A DNA stretch of 64,000 nt from CAIXZV01 sp963697365 (GCA_963697365.1 CAVONT010000008.1:124001-188000), one strand, 5' to 3'; counted from the stretch's first letter, positions 8,129-17,135 are shown. Translations and numbers: made by a program. The notes: generated by a model not told the origin, from the sequence alone.

Positions 8129-9100
8129 GTGACGAGTTCCGACCTGCCCGATGACCTGCTGCCGGCCGCCGTTCGCGAGGCGATCCTCGCCTGGTACGCG
8201 GCGACCGGCCGGGAACTCGCTTTCCGGGCGACGACCGATCCGTACGCGGTCCTGGTCTCGGAGCTGATGGCCCAGCAGACCCAGGCCGAGCGCGCTGCGG
8301 AGGCGTGGACCCGCTGGATGGACCGCTGGCCGACGGTCCGCGACCTCGCGGCGGCATCCGTGGCCGACGTCGTCCGCGAATGGGCGGGCCTCGGGTACAA
8401 CCGGCGGGCGGTGTCACTGCACCGGGCAGCGCAGGAGATCGTCCGCGAGCACGGGGGTGCGGTGCCGTCGTCGGTTGCAGCGCTCGAGGCGCTGCCGGGC
8501 GTCGGGCCGTACACGGCGCGGGCCGTGGCGGCGATCGCGTTCGGGACGCCGGTGGGCGCGGTGGACGTGAACGTGCGACGGGTGCTGGGGCGGATCGCCG
8601 CGGGCGGACCGGAGGCGTACACGCCGGCCGCGATGCAGGCGCTGGCCGATGCGGTCGTGCCAGGCGACGATGCGGCCGCGTGGACCCACGCGCTCATGGA
8701 CCTTGGCGCGCGCCTGTGCAAGCCGTCGAAGCCGCGCTGCGCGGACTGCCCGGCCTACGCCTGGTGCCGGTACGCGGCGGGGGAGCGACCGGCAGCCGTG
8801 GTCGAGGGCTCGGCCTCCACTGGGCGCCGTCGTGCGTCACCTCCCTTCGAGTCGACGAACCGCTGGCTGCGTGGCCGGGTCCTCGAGCGGGCCCGGTCGG
8901 CCCCGGACGGGCGCTGGGTCGCGTACCCGGATGCGATCGGCGCGCATGGGACCGGCGCAGTCCGCGAGGCGGTGCTCTCGCTGGGGTCGGACGGGCTGCT
9001 CGATGTGCGCGAGGACGATGACGGGCTCGGAGGCCCGTCTGCCACGCTGACGAAGGGGACGCGATGGACGACGTGGAGTTCGACCTCGTGCGGTTCGTGA
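8129..9100 (+). CDS. mutY: A/G-specific adenine glycosylase
   Basis: Removes adenine mispaired with 8-oxoguanine in DNA. SELMAQQTQ carries the catalytic Glu. The helix-hairpin-helix is LPGVGPYTARAVAAIAFG, and VDVNVRRVLGR supplies the catalytic Asp and the Asn. LCKPSKPRCADCPAYAWC gives the C-x6-C-x2-C-x5-C [4Fe-4S] ligands. The C-terminal NUDIX-like domain of E. coli MutY is absent. In its place is a winged-helix-like tail beginning TNRWLRGRVLERA, as in short MutY forms of some Gram-positive lineages. The last 17 or so residues look wrong. A +1 frame would instead end ARLPR at a stop at 9048-9050, so an indel near 9035 is likely. The start is GTG 8129, 6 nt after TACCCT. Confidence 0.88.
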   Translation: MTSSDLPDDLLPAAVREAILAWYAATGRELAFRATTDPYAVLVSELMAQQTQAERAAEAWTRWMDRWPTVRDLAAASVADVVREWAGLGYNRRAVSLHRAAQEIVREHGGAVPSSVAALEALPGVGPYTARAVAAIAFGTPVGAVDVNVRRVLGRIAAGGPEAYTPAAMQALADAVVPGDDAAAWTHALMDLGARLCKPSKPRCADCPAYAWCRYAAGERPAAVVEGSASTGRRRASPPFESTNRWLRGRVLERARSAPDGRWVAYPDAIGAHGTGAVREAVLSLGSDGLLDVREDDDGLGGPSATLTKGTRWTTWSSTSCGS

Positions 9101-9506
9101 CGGCGCAGCGGCACCGACTACGAGCACGCGCTCCGCGGAGCTCCGGGCGGGCCGCAAGACCGGCCACTGGATCTGGTTCGTGCTCCCGCAGCTCGCGCGG
9201 CCTGGGCCAGAGCGAGTTCGCCCGCGTCTACGGCATCGCGTCGCTTGACGAGGCGCGCGCGTACCTCGCGCACCCGGTCCTCGGGCCGCGCATCCGCGAG
9301 TGCGCGTCGGTCATCGCGGCGTCCGGCACGGCCACGGCGGACGACTATCTTCGGCTAGCCCGGACGACATGAAGGTCCGCTCGTCCATGACGCTGTTCAA
9401 CCGCGCCGACCCCGGCGAGCCGGCGTTCCGCGCCGTGCTCGACCGCTACTACGGCGGCCGCCCGCGACCCGACGGACCGACGAGCTGCTCGGGACTCGCC
9501 GGCTGA
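9064..9506 (+). pseudogene. DUF1810 family protein, with several frameshifts
   Basis: Pieces of a DUF1810 protein are spread over the three forward frames, in the correct order. MDDVEFDLVRFVTAQ is in frame 1. Next come ELRAGRKTGHWIWFVLPQL, GLGQSEFARVYGIASLDEA, RAYLAHPVLGPRIREC, SPDDMKVRSSMTLFN and FRAVLDRYYGGRP. At least four single-base shifts are needed. The family is about 140 residues with no established enzymatic role; a link to ADP-ribose/NAD metabolism has been proposed for relatives. The ATG 9064 overlaps the printed end of mutY, but not its probable repaired end at 9050. Because the neighbours are damaged in the same way, poor consensus sequence is a better explanation than gene decay. 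Confidence 0.7.
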
Positions 9507-9522
9507 GGCCGTCGAGGCGCGG

Positions 9523-9528
9523 TACCCT
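9523..9528 (+). promoter_or_regulatory. TAnnnT -10 box, leaderless start of nnrE
   Basis: TACCCT lies 7 nt before the ATG at 9536, with no ribosome-binding purine tract between them. Confidence 0.45.
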
Positions 9529-9535
9529 TGCGGCG

Positions 9536-10324
9536 ATGCCTGCGCCGACGACCCCGCCGCTCCCCGCGCACGATCCCGACCTCGCCCGCCTCACGCTCGA
9601 CGAGCTCGAGCAGCGCTGGGCCAGCGACCGCTGCGCGCACCGCGATCACGGCCGAGGCGATGACCGGCGCCGACCTCAAGGCCCAGGCCCTCGGGGTGCC
9701 CGGCGAGGAGCTCATGGAGCACGCCGGGACGGCCGTCGCCGCCGCCGCGAGGGCGCTCGTCGCGTTCAACGGGCGCGAGGGCCGCCCGGTCCTCGTGCTG
9801 GCCGGGCCCGGCAACAACGGCGGCGACGGGTTCGTCGCGGCGCGCCGGCTCGCCGAGTGGGGCGTGCCGGTGATCGCGGTCCTGGTGGCGACCGGGGAGA
9901 GCCCGCGCACGCACGACGCGAAGCGCAACTGGCAGCGTCTCGACGGGATCGACGGGGTCGACCAGGATCCACGCCGCGGTCGCGCGCGACGTGGCGATCC
10001 TGGGCCAGGGGATCGAGAAGGCGGCGATCATCGTGGATGCGCTTCTCGGCACCGGCGTCCGCGGGCAGCTCCGCGAGCCCGTCCGGACGGCGGTCGAGGT
10101 CATCCGCCGGGCGCGCGAGGCCGGCATCCCGGTTCTCGCCGTGGACACGCCGACCGCCGTCGACCTGACGTCGGGCGATCCGTCGGATCCCGTCGTCCGC
10201 GCGGACCTCACGGTGACCTTCCACCGGCCGAAGACCGGGCTGCGCACGCGCGTCGGGCCGCGCGCTCGCCGGCCGCGTGCTCGTGGCGCCCATCGGCATC
10301 CCGCCCGAGGCGGACCGTGGCTGA
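9536..10324 (+). pseudogene. nnrE: NAD(P)H-hydrate epimerase (YjeF N-terminal domain), frameshifted
   Basis: Would interconvert the R and S epimers of hydrated NAD(P)H. The start MPAPTTPPLPAHDPDLA is in frame 2. AITAEAMTGADLKAQALGVP, then ELMEHAGTAVAAAARAL and GPGNNGGDGFVAARRLAEWG, the YjeF_N signature, are in frame 3. IVDALLGTGVRGQLREPV and DTPTAVDLTSGDPSDPV are in frame 1. A final ALAGRVLVAPIGIPPEADRG runs to TGA 10322-10324. At least three single-base shifts separate these blocks, so no intact protein is encoded as printed. The usual C-terminal ADP-dependent dehydratase domain is absent; this would be a single-domain epimerase. The order and completeness of the blocks favour sequence error. 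Confidence 0.72.
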
Positions 10325-10529
10325 GACCCGGCAGCCCGGGCTCCGCGAGGTCCTCGCTGGTCGCCGCGGTCGTCGTCGCCGTGGTCCTGCTCGCGGCCGC
10401 TGCGACGGCCCTGCTTCCGCGAGGCCGGCCAGGCGGTCGTGTTCCAGACCCCGCTGCTGATCGTCGTGCTCATCGGCGGCACCGGGTTCGTCCTGTGGCG
10501 GATCCTGCGCGCCGGCCGCGGCCGGCCTG
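10317..10529 (+). pseudogene. Small two-TM membrane protein, frameshifted, unknown function
   Basis: A GTG at 10317 overlaps the end of nnrE and begins VAETRQPGLREVLA. After a shift the sequence continues LVAAVVVAVVLLAAAATALL, a membrane segment. After a second shift it reads QTPLLIVVLIGGTGFVLWRI, a second membrane segment, followed by a basic end. It would be about 70 residues. I do not recognise the family. The two hydrophobic stretches and tight spacing between nnrE and glpD are the only support. Confidence 0.4.
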
Positions 10530-12199
10530 ACGGACGCGGCCGGCGCCCCGACGCACCCGCTCGCCGCCGCGCCGCCGACCTCGCGCGGCTCGCCGACGAG
10601 CGCTGGGACCTGCTGATCGTCGGCGGCGGGATCGTCGGGGCCGGCGCGCTGCTCGACGCGGCGAGCCGTGGCCTCGCGTCGCGCTCGTCGAGCAGGACGA
10701 CATCGCGCGTCGGGCACCTCGTCGCGCTCGACGCGGCTGATCCACGGCGGGCTGCGCTACCTCCAGCAGGTGCGGGTCGGACTGGTGCGCGAGGCACTCG
10801 CCGAGCGTGCACGGCTCCTGCGTCTCGCGCCGCACCTCGTCCGCCTCGAGACGTTCCTGTTCCCGTTGTACGGGCCGCCCGGGCTCACCCGCGCGTTCTA
10901 CACGGCCGGGATGACGGTGTACGACGTGCTCGGCTCGGCGCGGTCGGCAGGGCGCCACCGCCACCTCGACGGTCGCGGGCGCGCTGGCCTGGGCGCCCGC
11001 CGCTCCGCCGCGACGGCCTGCGCGGCGGGATCCTCTACCACGACGCGATGGAGGACGACGCGCGGCTCACGCTCGCGGTCGTGCCGCACGGCGCAGGCGC
11101 ATGGCGGCCGCTCGCGCTCACCCGCGTCCGCGCGCGACCGGCGCGCTTCTCGAGGGCGACCGCGTGGTCGGGGCCCGGTGCGCGACGCGCTCACCGGCGA
11201 CGACCTTCGACGTCCGGGCGGACGCGGTGCTCGACGCGACCGGCGTCTGGGGCGCCGCTGCCCGGATCGTCCGTTCGGCGGCGGCTGACGTGGCGAGCGT
11301 TCTCCGTCCTGCCGTCGCGGGGCAGCCACCTCGTCGTGCCGCGCGAGCGGATCCCGATCACGGGCGGCATGACGCTCAGGATCCCGGGCCGGGTCGGCGT
11401 TCCTCGTCCCGTGGCCGCGCCACTGGGTCATCGGCACCACCGACGAGCCGTATCACGGCCCGCTGGACCACCCGGCGGCCGCAGCGGACGAGGTCGACCG
11501 GATCCTCGCGACGCTCAACGGGGCGCTCGACGTGACCTGACGCGCGACGACGTCGTGGGCACGTACGCCGGGCTGCGGCCGCTCGTCGCGCCGTCGGACG
11601 CGACATCCACGGTGGCGGTCTCGCGCGAGCACCGGGTGGCGGTGGAGCGCCCGGGCCTCGTCCGGATCAGCGGCGGCAAGTACACGACCTACCGGGTGAT
11701 GGCGCGCGACGCGGTCGACGCCGTCCTCGGGCGCCGCGGCCCGGCCAGCGGCCCAGCGTGACCGCGGAGCTGCCGCTCGTCGGGCGCGGCCCCGCGTGCG
11801 GAGCTCGACGCCCTCGCCGCCCGGCTGGCGCGGGCGCCCGGGCTGGACGAGGAGCCGGCGCGATCGCTGGTGGACCGCCACGGGACCGAGGCGCCCGTCG
11901 GTCGTCGAGCTCGGGCGGAGCGCTGGACCTGGTCCGCCCGCTGGTCGGCCGGCCACCCGTACCTCGAGGCCGAGATCGCGTGGGCCGTGGAGCGCGAGGG
12001 GGCCCTGTCGCTCGACGACCTGCTGGCCCGCCGGATCCGCCTCGTCCACGTGCTGCGGGACCGCGGCGAGGCGATCGCGCCCCGCGTGGCCTCGATCGTG
12101 GCACCGGCCCTCGGCTGGGCGAGCGGCGCCGGTGAGGTCCAGATCGCAACCTTCCTTGCCGCCGCGCACCGCGAGTTCGACGTCCCTCGCGGGGAATGA
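10530..12199 (+). pseudogene. glpD: Glycerol-3-phosphate dehydrogenase (FAD-dependent), many frameshifts
   Basis: Pieces of a full GlpD-type flavoprotein appear in order across three frames. DLLIVGGGIVGAGALLDAAS is the FAD-binding fold near the N-terminus, and STRLIHGGLRYLQQVRVGLV is the family signature. They are followed by GGILYHDAMEDDARLTLAVV, VLDATGVWGAA, HWVIGTTDEPYHGPLDHP, VVGTYAGLRPLVAP and RISGGKYTTYRVMARDAVDA. The C-terminal helical domain is also visible, including PYLEAEIAWAVEREGALSLD, ending at TGA 12197-12199. About eight or more single-base shifts are needed. The enzyme would oxidise glycerol-3-phosphate to dihydroxyacetone phosphate and pass electrons to quinone. The 5' boundary is uncertain. 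The whole 9.05-12.2 kb block shows the same damage in unrelated genes, so consensus error is likely. Confidence 0.75.
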
Positions 12200-12269
12200 T
12201 CCGCCGGCACGTTCAGGGGTGACCGCGGCGACGCGAAAAATTGGTGTCGCCACGGTTGCGATGAAGCCG

Positions 12270-12275
12270 TAGACT
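12270..12275 (+). promoter_or_regulatory. TAnnnT -10 box upstream of zinc-ribbon gene
   Basis: TAGACT is the same hexamer found just upstream of tRNA-Arg. It would give a leader of about 120 nt before GTG 12402. No consensus -35 is evident. Confidence 0.35.
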
Positions 12276-12401
12276 GCGCTCTGCGCGGACGCCCGCGCAT
12301 GCTCATTTTCGCTCGCACGTTCGACACACGGTCTCCTCCGGCCAGCACCAGCAACTCGAGGACCCGGGCAAGAGGCGGCGACACCTGGAGGAGATCGGCA
12401 C

Positions 12402-12800
12402 GTGGCCGACAAGACCCTGACCTGTTCCGACTGCAACTCGGAATTCGAGTTCACCGAGCGTGAGCAGGCCTTCTACGCCGAGAAGGGATTCTCGGAGCCC
12501 CGTCGCTGCCCGTCGTGCCGCGCGAGCCGCAAGGCCGCCCGGAACAGCGACGGCGGTGGCTACAGCGGCAGCTCGTACTCGAGCGGCTACGGGGACTCCG
12601 GATACGGCGACGCCGGGGGCTATTCCTCCGGCGGGTACGGCGGTGGCGGGGGCGGCTACGGCTCCCGCTCCAGCGGGCCCCGCGAGATGTTCGCGGCGAC
12701 CTGCTCGTCCTGCGGCAAGGAGGCCAAGGTCCCCTTCCGCCCGACCAACGGCAAGCCGGTCTACTGCTCGGACTGCTTCCGCGCCCAGCGCGGCGGCTGA
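12402..12800 (+). CDS. Double zinc-ribbon protein with Gly/Tyr/Ser-rich linker
   Basis: A 132-residue protein. The N-terminal zinc ribbon is LTCSDCNSEFEFTEREQAFY, closed by CPSC (C-x2-C about 30 residues later). A central segment of about 55 residues is almost only Gly, Ser and Tyr (repeats such as SSGYGDSGYGDAGGY). The C-terminal half-ribbon is FAATCSSCGKEAKVPFRPTN, closed by CSDCF. The N-terminal part matches the probable zinc-ribbon family often annotated zinc-ribbon or cytochrome C551-like. The second part is the CxxC-x-KxxxVPF domain found alone or duplicated in Chloroflexota and candidate phyla. GTG 12402 is preceded by GGAGGAGATC. A strong terminator follows, so it is probably monocistronic. 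Nucleic-acid binding is a guess from the RGG/FUS-like linker. Confidence 0.75.
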   Translation: MADKTLTCSDCNSEFEFTEREQAFYAEKGFSEPRRCPSCRASRKAARNSDGGGYSGSSYSSGYGDSGYGDAGGYSSGGYGGGGGGYGSRSSGPREMFAATCSSCGKEAKVPFRPTNGKPVYCSDCFRAQRGG

Positions 12801-12821
12801 CTCCAGCGCCAGTCCTGAACG

Positions 12822-12854
12822 CCGGGCCGCGGTCACGCGGCCCGGTTTTCGTTT
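12822..12854 (+). terminator. Rho-independent terminator after the zinc-ribbon gene
   Basis: A perfect 10-bp stem, CCGGGCCGCG with CGCGGCCCGG, has a GTCA loop and is followed by TTTTCGTTT. It begins 21 nt after the stop at 12800. Confidence 0.85.
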
Positions 12855-12872
12855 GCCTGCCGTCCGGCGGTG

Positions 12873-12878
12873 TAGGAT
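12873..12878 (+). promoter_or_regulatory. TAnnnT -10 box of the 2-oxoacid dehydrogenase operon
   Basis: TAGGAT gives a start near 12885, 79 nt before the lpd ATG. An ATG at 12887 opens a 17-codon frame (MLDHPTRRP, ending TGA 12938-12940) that could be a leaderless leader peptide. Confidence 0.4.
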
Positions 12879-12963
12879 CGCTCCCGATGCTCGACCACCC
12901 CACGCGGCGCCCCGGATCATCCCCGGCGTCCGGTTCGTGACACCAGCGGAGATCACCCCAGCG

Positions 12964-14407
12964 ATGGCCGTCGGCTCTTCCAACGATTTCGACCTCATTG
13001 TCCTCGGCGCGGGCACCGGCGGCTATGCCGCGGCCTTCCGCGGTGCGCAACTGGGCCTCAAGGTCGCCCTCGTCGACGAGGACAAGATCGGGGGCACCTG
13101 CCTCCACCGCGGCTGCATCCCCACCAAGGCGATGCTCGAGTCCGCCGCCCTCAACGAGCGCATCCACAAGGCGGCCGACTTCGGCATCGGGATCGCCGGC
13201 CCCACCACCGTCGACTTCGCGAAGGTCGGCCAGCGGCGCGACATGGTCGTGAACCGCATGTGGAAGGGCCTGGGCTCGCTCGTCAAGAAGAACAACGTGA
13301 CCTGGATCCAGGGCCGCGGCCGCCTTGAAGGCGCCACGAAGGTCCGCGTCCAGCTCGCAGGCGAGGACGGCACCCCGGGCGCCGGCGGCGAGCGGCTCCT
13401 CCAGGCGACCGACGTGGTCCTGGCGACGGGATCCCGAGTCAAGTCCCTGCCGGGCATCATCCCGGATGGTGTCCGGATCGTGACCTCGGACGACATCCTT
13501 CGCTCCACGACGATGCCGGCGAGCATCATCGTGATCGGGGCCGGCGCGGTGGGGGTCGAGTTCGCCTCGATGTTCCACGATCTCGGCGCCCAGGTGACGC
13601 TGCTCGAGTACCTGTCGGCGATCCTCCCACTGGAGGACCGCGAGGTGAGCAAGGAGATCGAACGCTCCCTCACCAGGCGTGGCATCAAGGTCATGACGAA
13701 CGCGCGCTTCGATGCCGCCAGTGTCATCGCCGACGACAACGGCGTCCGCCTCACCGTCGGCCCGGACGGCCAGGACCGCGTGGAGATCGCCGCGGAGACG
13801 CTCCTCGTGGCGGCCGGTCGCGCCACCAACATCGAGGACGTCGGCCTCGAGACCACGGCCGCGGAGGTCGACCGCGGCTTCGTCAAGGTCGACGGCCACA
13901 TGCGCACGAAGGAGCCGCATCTCTACGCCATCGGCGATGTCGTCGGCGGCCTGATGCTGGCCCACACGGCGGCCCACGAGGGGATCATCGCGGCCCACAC
14001 GATCGCCGGTGATCCCGAGGTCCACGGGATGGACTACGTGAAGCAGCCCAAGGCGACGTACTGCCGGCCCGAGATCGCATCCGTCGGCCTCACCGAGCAG
14101 GCGTGCGAGGAGCAGGGCCTGCCGGTGAAGATCGGCAAGGTGCCGTTCCAGGCCGTCGGCAAGGCGATCATCGGCGGGCGAGTACGAGGGCTTCACCAAG
14201 ATCATCGCCCACAAGGAGACGGACGAGATCCTCGGTGTCCACATCATCGGCCCGCATGCGACCGACCTGATCGCGGAGGCGAGCCTCGCCCTCGTGCTCG
14301 AGGCGACGCCGTGGGAGATCGGCGCGACGACCCACGCGCATCCGACGCTGTCCGAGATCCTCGGCGAGACCGCGATGGCGGTCGACGGACGGGCGATCAA
14401 CTTCTAG
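12964..14407 (+). CDS. lpd: Dihydrolipoyl dehydrogenase (E3), one frameshift near the 3' end
   Basis: Reoxidises the dihydrolipoyl arm of E2 with NAD+. The FAD fold is FDLIVLGAGTGGYAAAFRGA. The redox disulfide is GGTCLHRGCIPTK (about residues 42-54). The NAD fold is SIIVIGAGAVGVEFASMFHD, followed by LYAIGDVVGG. The frame is lost near 14173, where GGCGGGCGAG reads as GGCGGCGAG with one extra G. The correct frame continues EYEGFTKIIAHKETDEILGV to HAHPTLSEILGETAMAV, whose His-Glu pair is the catalytic base, and stops at 14405-14407. The repaired protein is 480 residues, the normal length. ATG 12964 follows GGAGATCACC. It is the first gene of the E3-E1alpha-E1beta-E2 operon. Confidence 0.9.
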
Positions 14408-14437
14408 CGCCAGCCACGATCCAGCGCGAGGCACCGC

Positions 14438-15538
14438 ATGACGGCACCCGACCGCGACGGCACCCCAGGCACCCAGGGCGCGGTGTCCGAACTCGCCGCC
14501 TCGGTCGGGCTGTCCGATGCCGACCTCGTCGCCATGTACCGCACCGTCGCGCTCGCCCGCGCGGTCGACGAGCGGATGTGGATCCTCAACCGCGCGGGTC
14601 GCATCCCGTTCGTGATCAGCGGGCAGGGCCACGAGGGCGCCCAGGTGGGGCTCGCCTGGCCCCTGCGCCGCAAGCACGACTGGGTCGCCCCCTTCTACCG
14701 GTCGATCGCCACCTGCCTCGCCATGGGCATGACACCCCGCGACCTCATGCTCGCCCAGTACGCCAAGGCGTCCGATGCCGGGTCCGCCGGCCGCCAGATG
14801 CCGGGCCACTACGGCGGACCCGCGTACAACATCGTCTCGGTCTCGTCCCCGGTGGCCACCCAGATCCTCCACGCCGTCGGCATCGCGCTCGCGGCCAGGA
14901 TCCGCGGCACGGACCAGGTGGCCGTGGCGATGATGGGCGAGGGGAGCTCCAACCAGGGTGACGTTCACGAGGCGCTCAACTTCGCCGCCATCCACAAGCT
15001 GCCATTCGTGTTCATGGTGGAGAACAACGGCTTTGCGATCAGCGTGCCGGCCGAGCGGCAGCTGAGCGTCAAGGACGTGGCCTCGCGGGCTGCCGCGTAC
15101 GGGATCCCGGGCGTGGTCGTGGACGGCACCGACGTCCTCGCCTGCTACTCGACGTCCCGCGATGCCGTCGCCCGGGCGCGCGCCGGTGGTGGCCCCACCT
15201 TGATCGAGGCCAAGGTCACCAGGCTCACGGCGCATTCCTCGGATGACCAGCAGACCAAGTACCGCTCCGAGGACGACCTTGCCGAGGGCCGCACCCACGA
15301 CCCGCTGCCCATCTTCGGGGCACAGCTCCGCGATGCGGGCGTGCTGACGCCTGAGGCGGAGGAGAAGCTGGCCGCCGAGATCCGCATGCTCGTGGACGAC
15401 GCAACCGACCACGCCGAGGCAGAGCCGGATCCCGATCCGTTCACCGCCATCGACCACGTGTACGCCGAGGCCTGGCCGGGCGAGACGCCCCCGCCATGGC
15501 ACCCTGCCGGGCCTGCCAGCGGTGGAGGTCACGCCTGA
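14438..15538 (+). CDS. 2-oxoacid dehydrogenase E1 component, alpha subunit
   Basis: The alpha half of a heterotetrameric thiamine-diphosphate decarboxylase (branched-chain 2-oxoacid or pyruvate type). The TPP/Mg motif is MMGEGSSNQGDVHEALNFAA (about residues 166-185), ending ENNGF. Near the N-terminus, DLVAMYRTVALARAVDERMW is typical of E1alpha. The phosphorylatable-loop equivalent is AHSSDDQQTKYRSEDDL. Its length of 366 residues is normal. It overlaps the E1beta start (TGATG). Sequence alone does not separate pyruvate from branched-chain specificity. The N-terminal lead and the QQTKYR loop resemble the branched-chain group (BkdA1-like) more. Confidence 0.9.
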   Translation: MTAPDRDGTPGTQGAVSELAASVGLSDADLVAMYRTVALARAVDERMWILNRAGRIPFVISGQGHEGAQVGLAWPLRRKHDWVAPFYRSIATCLAMGMTPRDLMLAQYAKASDAGSAGRQMPGHYGGPAYNIVSVSSPVATQILHAVGIALAARIRGTDQVAVAMMGEGSSNQGDVHEALNFAAIHKLPFVFMVENNGFAISVPAERQLSVKDVASRAAAYGIPGVVVDGTDVLACYSTSRDAVARARAGGGPTLIEAKVTRLTAHSSDDQQTKYRSEDDLAEGRTHDPLPIFGAQLRDAGVLTPEAEEKLAAEIRMLVDDATDHAEAEPDPDPFTAIDHVYAEAWPGETPPPWHPAGPASGGGHA

Positions 15539-16521
15539 TGGCCGTCCGCACGTTCATCGAGGCCATCCGGGATGGCATGGCGGGCGAGATGCGCCGGGAC
15601 GGGAGCGTCATCGTCCTGGGCGAGGACGTCGGCAAGAAGGGTGGCGTGTTCCTGGCCACGGACGGTCTGTGGGCCGAGTTCGGTGACGACCGCGTCATCG
15701 ACACCCCGCTGACGGAGTCGATGATCGTCGGCGCGTCCATCGGCGCCGCGATCAACGGCCTGCGCCCGATCGCCGAGATCCAGTTCGCCGACTTCATCCA
15801 CCCGGCGTTCAACCAGATCGTCTCCGAGGCGGCGCGCATGCGCTACCGCTCCAACGGCGGCTTCACCGTCCCCATGGTGATCCGCGCCCCGTACGGCGGC
15901 GGCGTCCACGGCGCGCTGTACCACTCCCAGTCCGTCGAGGCGTTCTTCACGCACGTGCCCGGGCTCAAGGTCGTCATCCCGTCCACCCCGTACGACGCCA
16001 AGGGCCTCCTGCGCTCCGCGATCCGCGACGACGATCCGGTCCTCTACTTCGAGCACAAGAAGATGTACCGCTCGGTGCGCGGCGAGGTGCCCGACACCGA
16101 GTACACGGTGCCGCTGGGGTCCGCGTCCATCCGCCGGCCGGGGCGCCAGGTGACGGTCGTCGCCTATGGGCTCATGGTGCTCTACGCGCTCGAGGCAGCC
16201 GAGCGGGTGGCGGGTGACGGGATCGACGTCGAGGTGATCGACATCCGGACCTTGCGTCCGCTGGACCGCGAGACGCTCCTGGGCTCGGTCCGCAAGACCG
16301 GCAAGTGCCTCATCGTCTACGAGGACAACCGCTTCGGCGGCTACGGCGCGGAGATCGCCGCGATCGTGGCCGAGGACGCGTTCGACTATCTCGATGGCCC
16401 GGTCACCCGTCTCGCCGGACCCGACGTGCCTGCCGTTCCCTACAACCACGTGCTCGAGGACTGGTTCATGGTCAACCCCGCCCGCATCGCCGACGCGATC
16501 CGCAAGCTCGCGGCCTACTGA
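15538..16521 (+). CDS. 2-oxoacid dehydrogenase E1 component, beta subunit
   Basis: A 327-residue transketolase-like beta subunit. FIEAIRDGMAGEMRRDGSVI, then VLGEDVGKKGGVFLATDGL and RVIDTPLTESMIVGASIGAA are classic E1beta segments. FADFIHPAFNQIVSEAARMR and IRAPYGGGVHGALYHSQSVE follow, then ILRP-like DIRTLRPLD and the YEDNRFGGYGAEI segment. ATG 15538 overlaps the stop of E1alpha; the upstream extension to 15496 has no support. With E1alpha it forms the alpha2beta2 enzyme that decarboxylates the 2-oxoacid and acylates the E2 lipoyl arm. Confidence 0.92.
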   Translation: MAVRTFIEAIRDGMAGEMRRDGSVIVLGEDVGKKGGVFLATDGLWAEFGDDRVIDTPLTESMIVGASIGAAINGLRPIAEIQFADFIHPAFNQIVSEAARMRYRSNGGFTVPMVIRAPYGGGVHGALYHSQSVEAFFTHVPGLKVVIPSTPYDAKGLLRSAIRDDDPVLYFEHKKMYRSVRGEVPDTEYTVPLGSASIRRPGRQVTVVAYGLMVLYALEAAERVAGDGIDVEVIDIRTLRPLDRETLLGSVRKTGKCLIVYEDNRFGGYGAEIAAIVAEDAFDYLDGPVTRLAGPDVPAVPYNHVLEDWFMVNPARIADAIRKLAAY

Positions 16522-16955
16522 TGGGCAGCGCCGCCAAGGAGCTGTTCAACACCGAGCTGCGGCTCCGCCAGTTGCTTGCGCCCGTACGGCGAGAAGCTGG
16601 AGGAGGCGACGATCTACGGCATCCCCTGCCTGCGCAAGCCGGGTGCCGGCGCCCAGGAGTGGTTCGCCTTCATCAAGCCCGAGTCCAAGTTCGTCTCCCT
16701 CTACCTGCTGCCGATCTACGACGTCGGCGGAGCTGCGCCGTTCGATGTCGCCGGCCCTGGCGAAGCGGCAGTCCGGCAAGGCGACGTTCCACTTCAAGGA
16801 CCTGGACGCCACGATGGCGGCCGAGGTCGAGGCGCTGCTGGCGCGCGCCTACGACATCTACATGGCCGGGGACGAGGACAAGGCGGAAGCCGACGGCAAG
16901 GCCGAAGGTGCCGGGCCGGTGGGGGCAGCCCTCCGCGTAGGGTCTCCCGGGACGG
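16521..16955 (+). CDS. DUF1801/YdhG-like small protein inside the dehydrogenase operon, two frameshifts
   Basis: ATG 16521 overlaps the E1beta stop. The repaired protein begins MGSAAKELFNTELRLRQLLA. It continues PYGEKLEEATIYGIPCLRKP, then EWFAFIKPESKFVSLYLLPI and ELRRSMSPALAKRQSGKATF, and ends near DIYMAGDEDKAEADGKAEGA. Two extra bases, near 16577 and 16735, split it into three frames. The YGIP-CLRKP and F-IKPE-FVSLYLLP pattern fits the YdhG/DUF1801 (CyaY-like) superfamily. Members have no agreed biochemical role; some relatives are linked to iron or antibiotic response. The exact end is uncertain: the frame stays open to 17098, but similarity seems to stop before 16955. Its place between E1 and E2 is unusual. 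Confidence 0.5.
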
Positions 16956-17135
16956 CGATCGTTCGCGTCTTCCATCCCGGCGGGGACGCAGCCCAAGCCG
17001 GGGTGCAGCCGGCGTGCGGTCGGCAAGCCGTGACACGCCGTCGGGGAGCGCCCGTCGTCGCACGTCGTCGCGACATGCGCAACACTAGGGGGCCTTGACT
17101 CGCCCGTTCAGCGCCCCCTCGGAGGAGACGACCCA

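Noticed and set aside
9064..12199. A true pseudogene island
   Set aside because: Conserved blocks are complete and ordered in four unrelated genes. Similar single-base shifts affect essential-type genes elsewhere (lipA, lpd), so sequence error is the better reading.
12227..12251. Terminator or riboswitch (GGCGAC/GTCGCC hairpin)
   Set aside because: The stem is only 6 bp with a 13-nt loop and has no T-run or conserved ligand motif.
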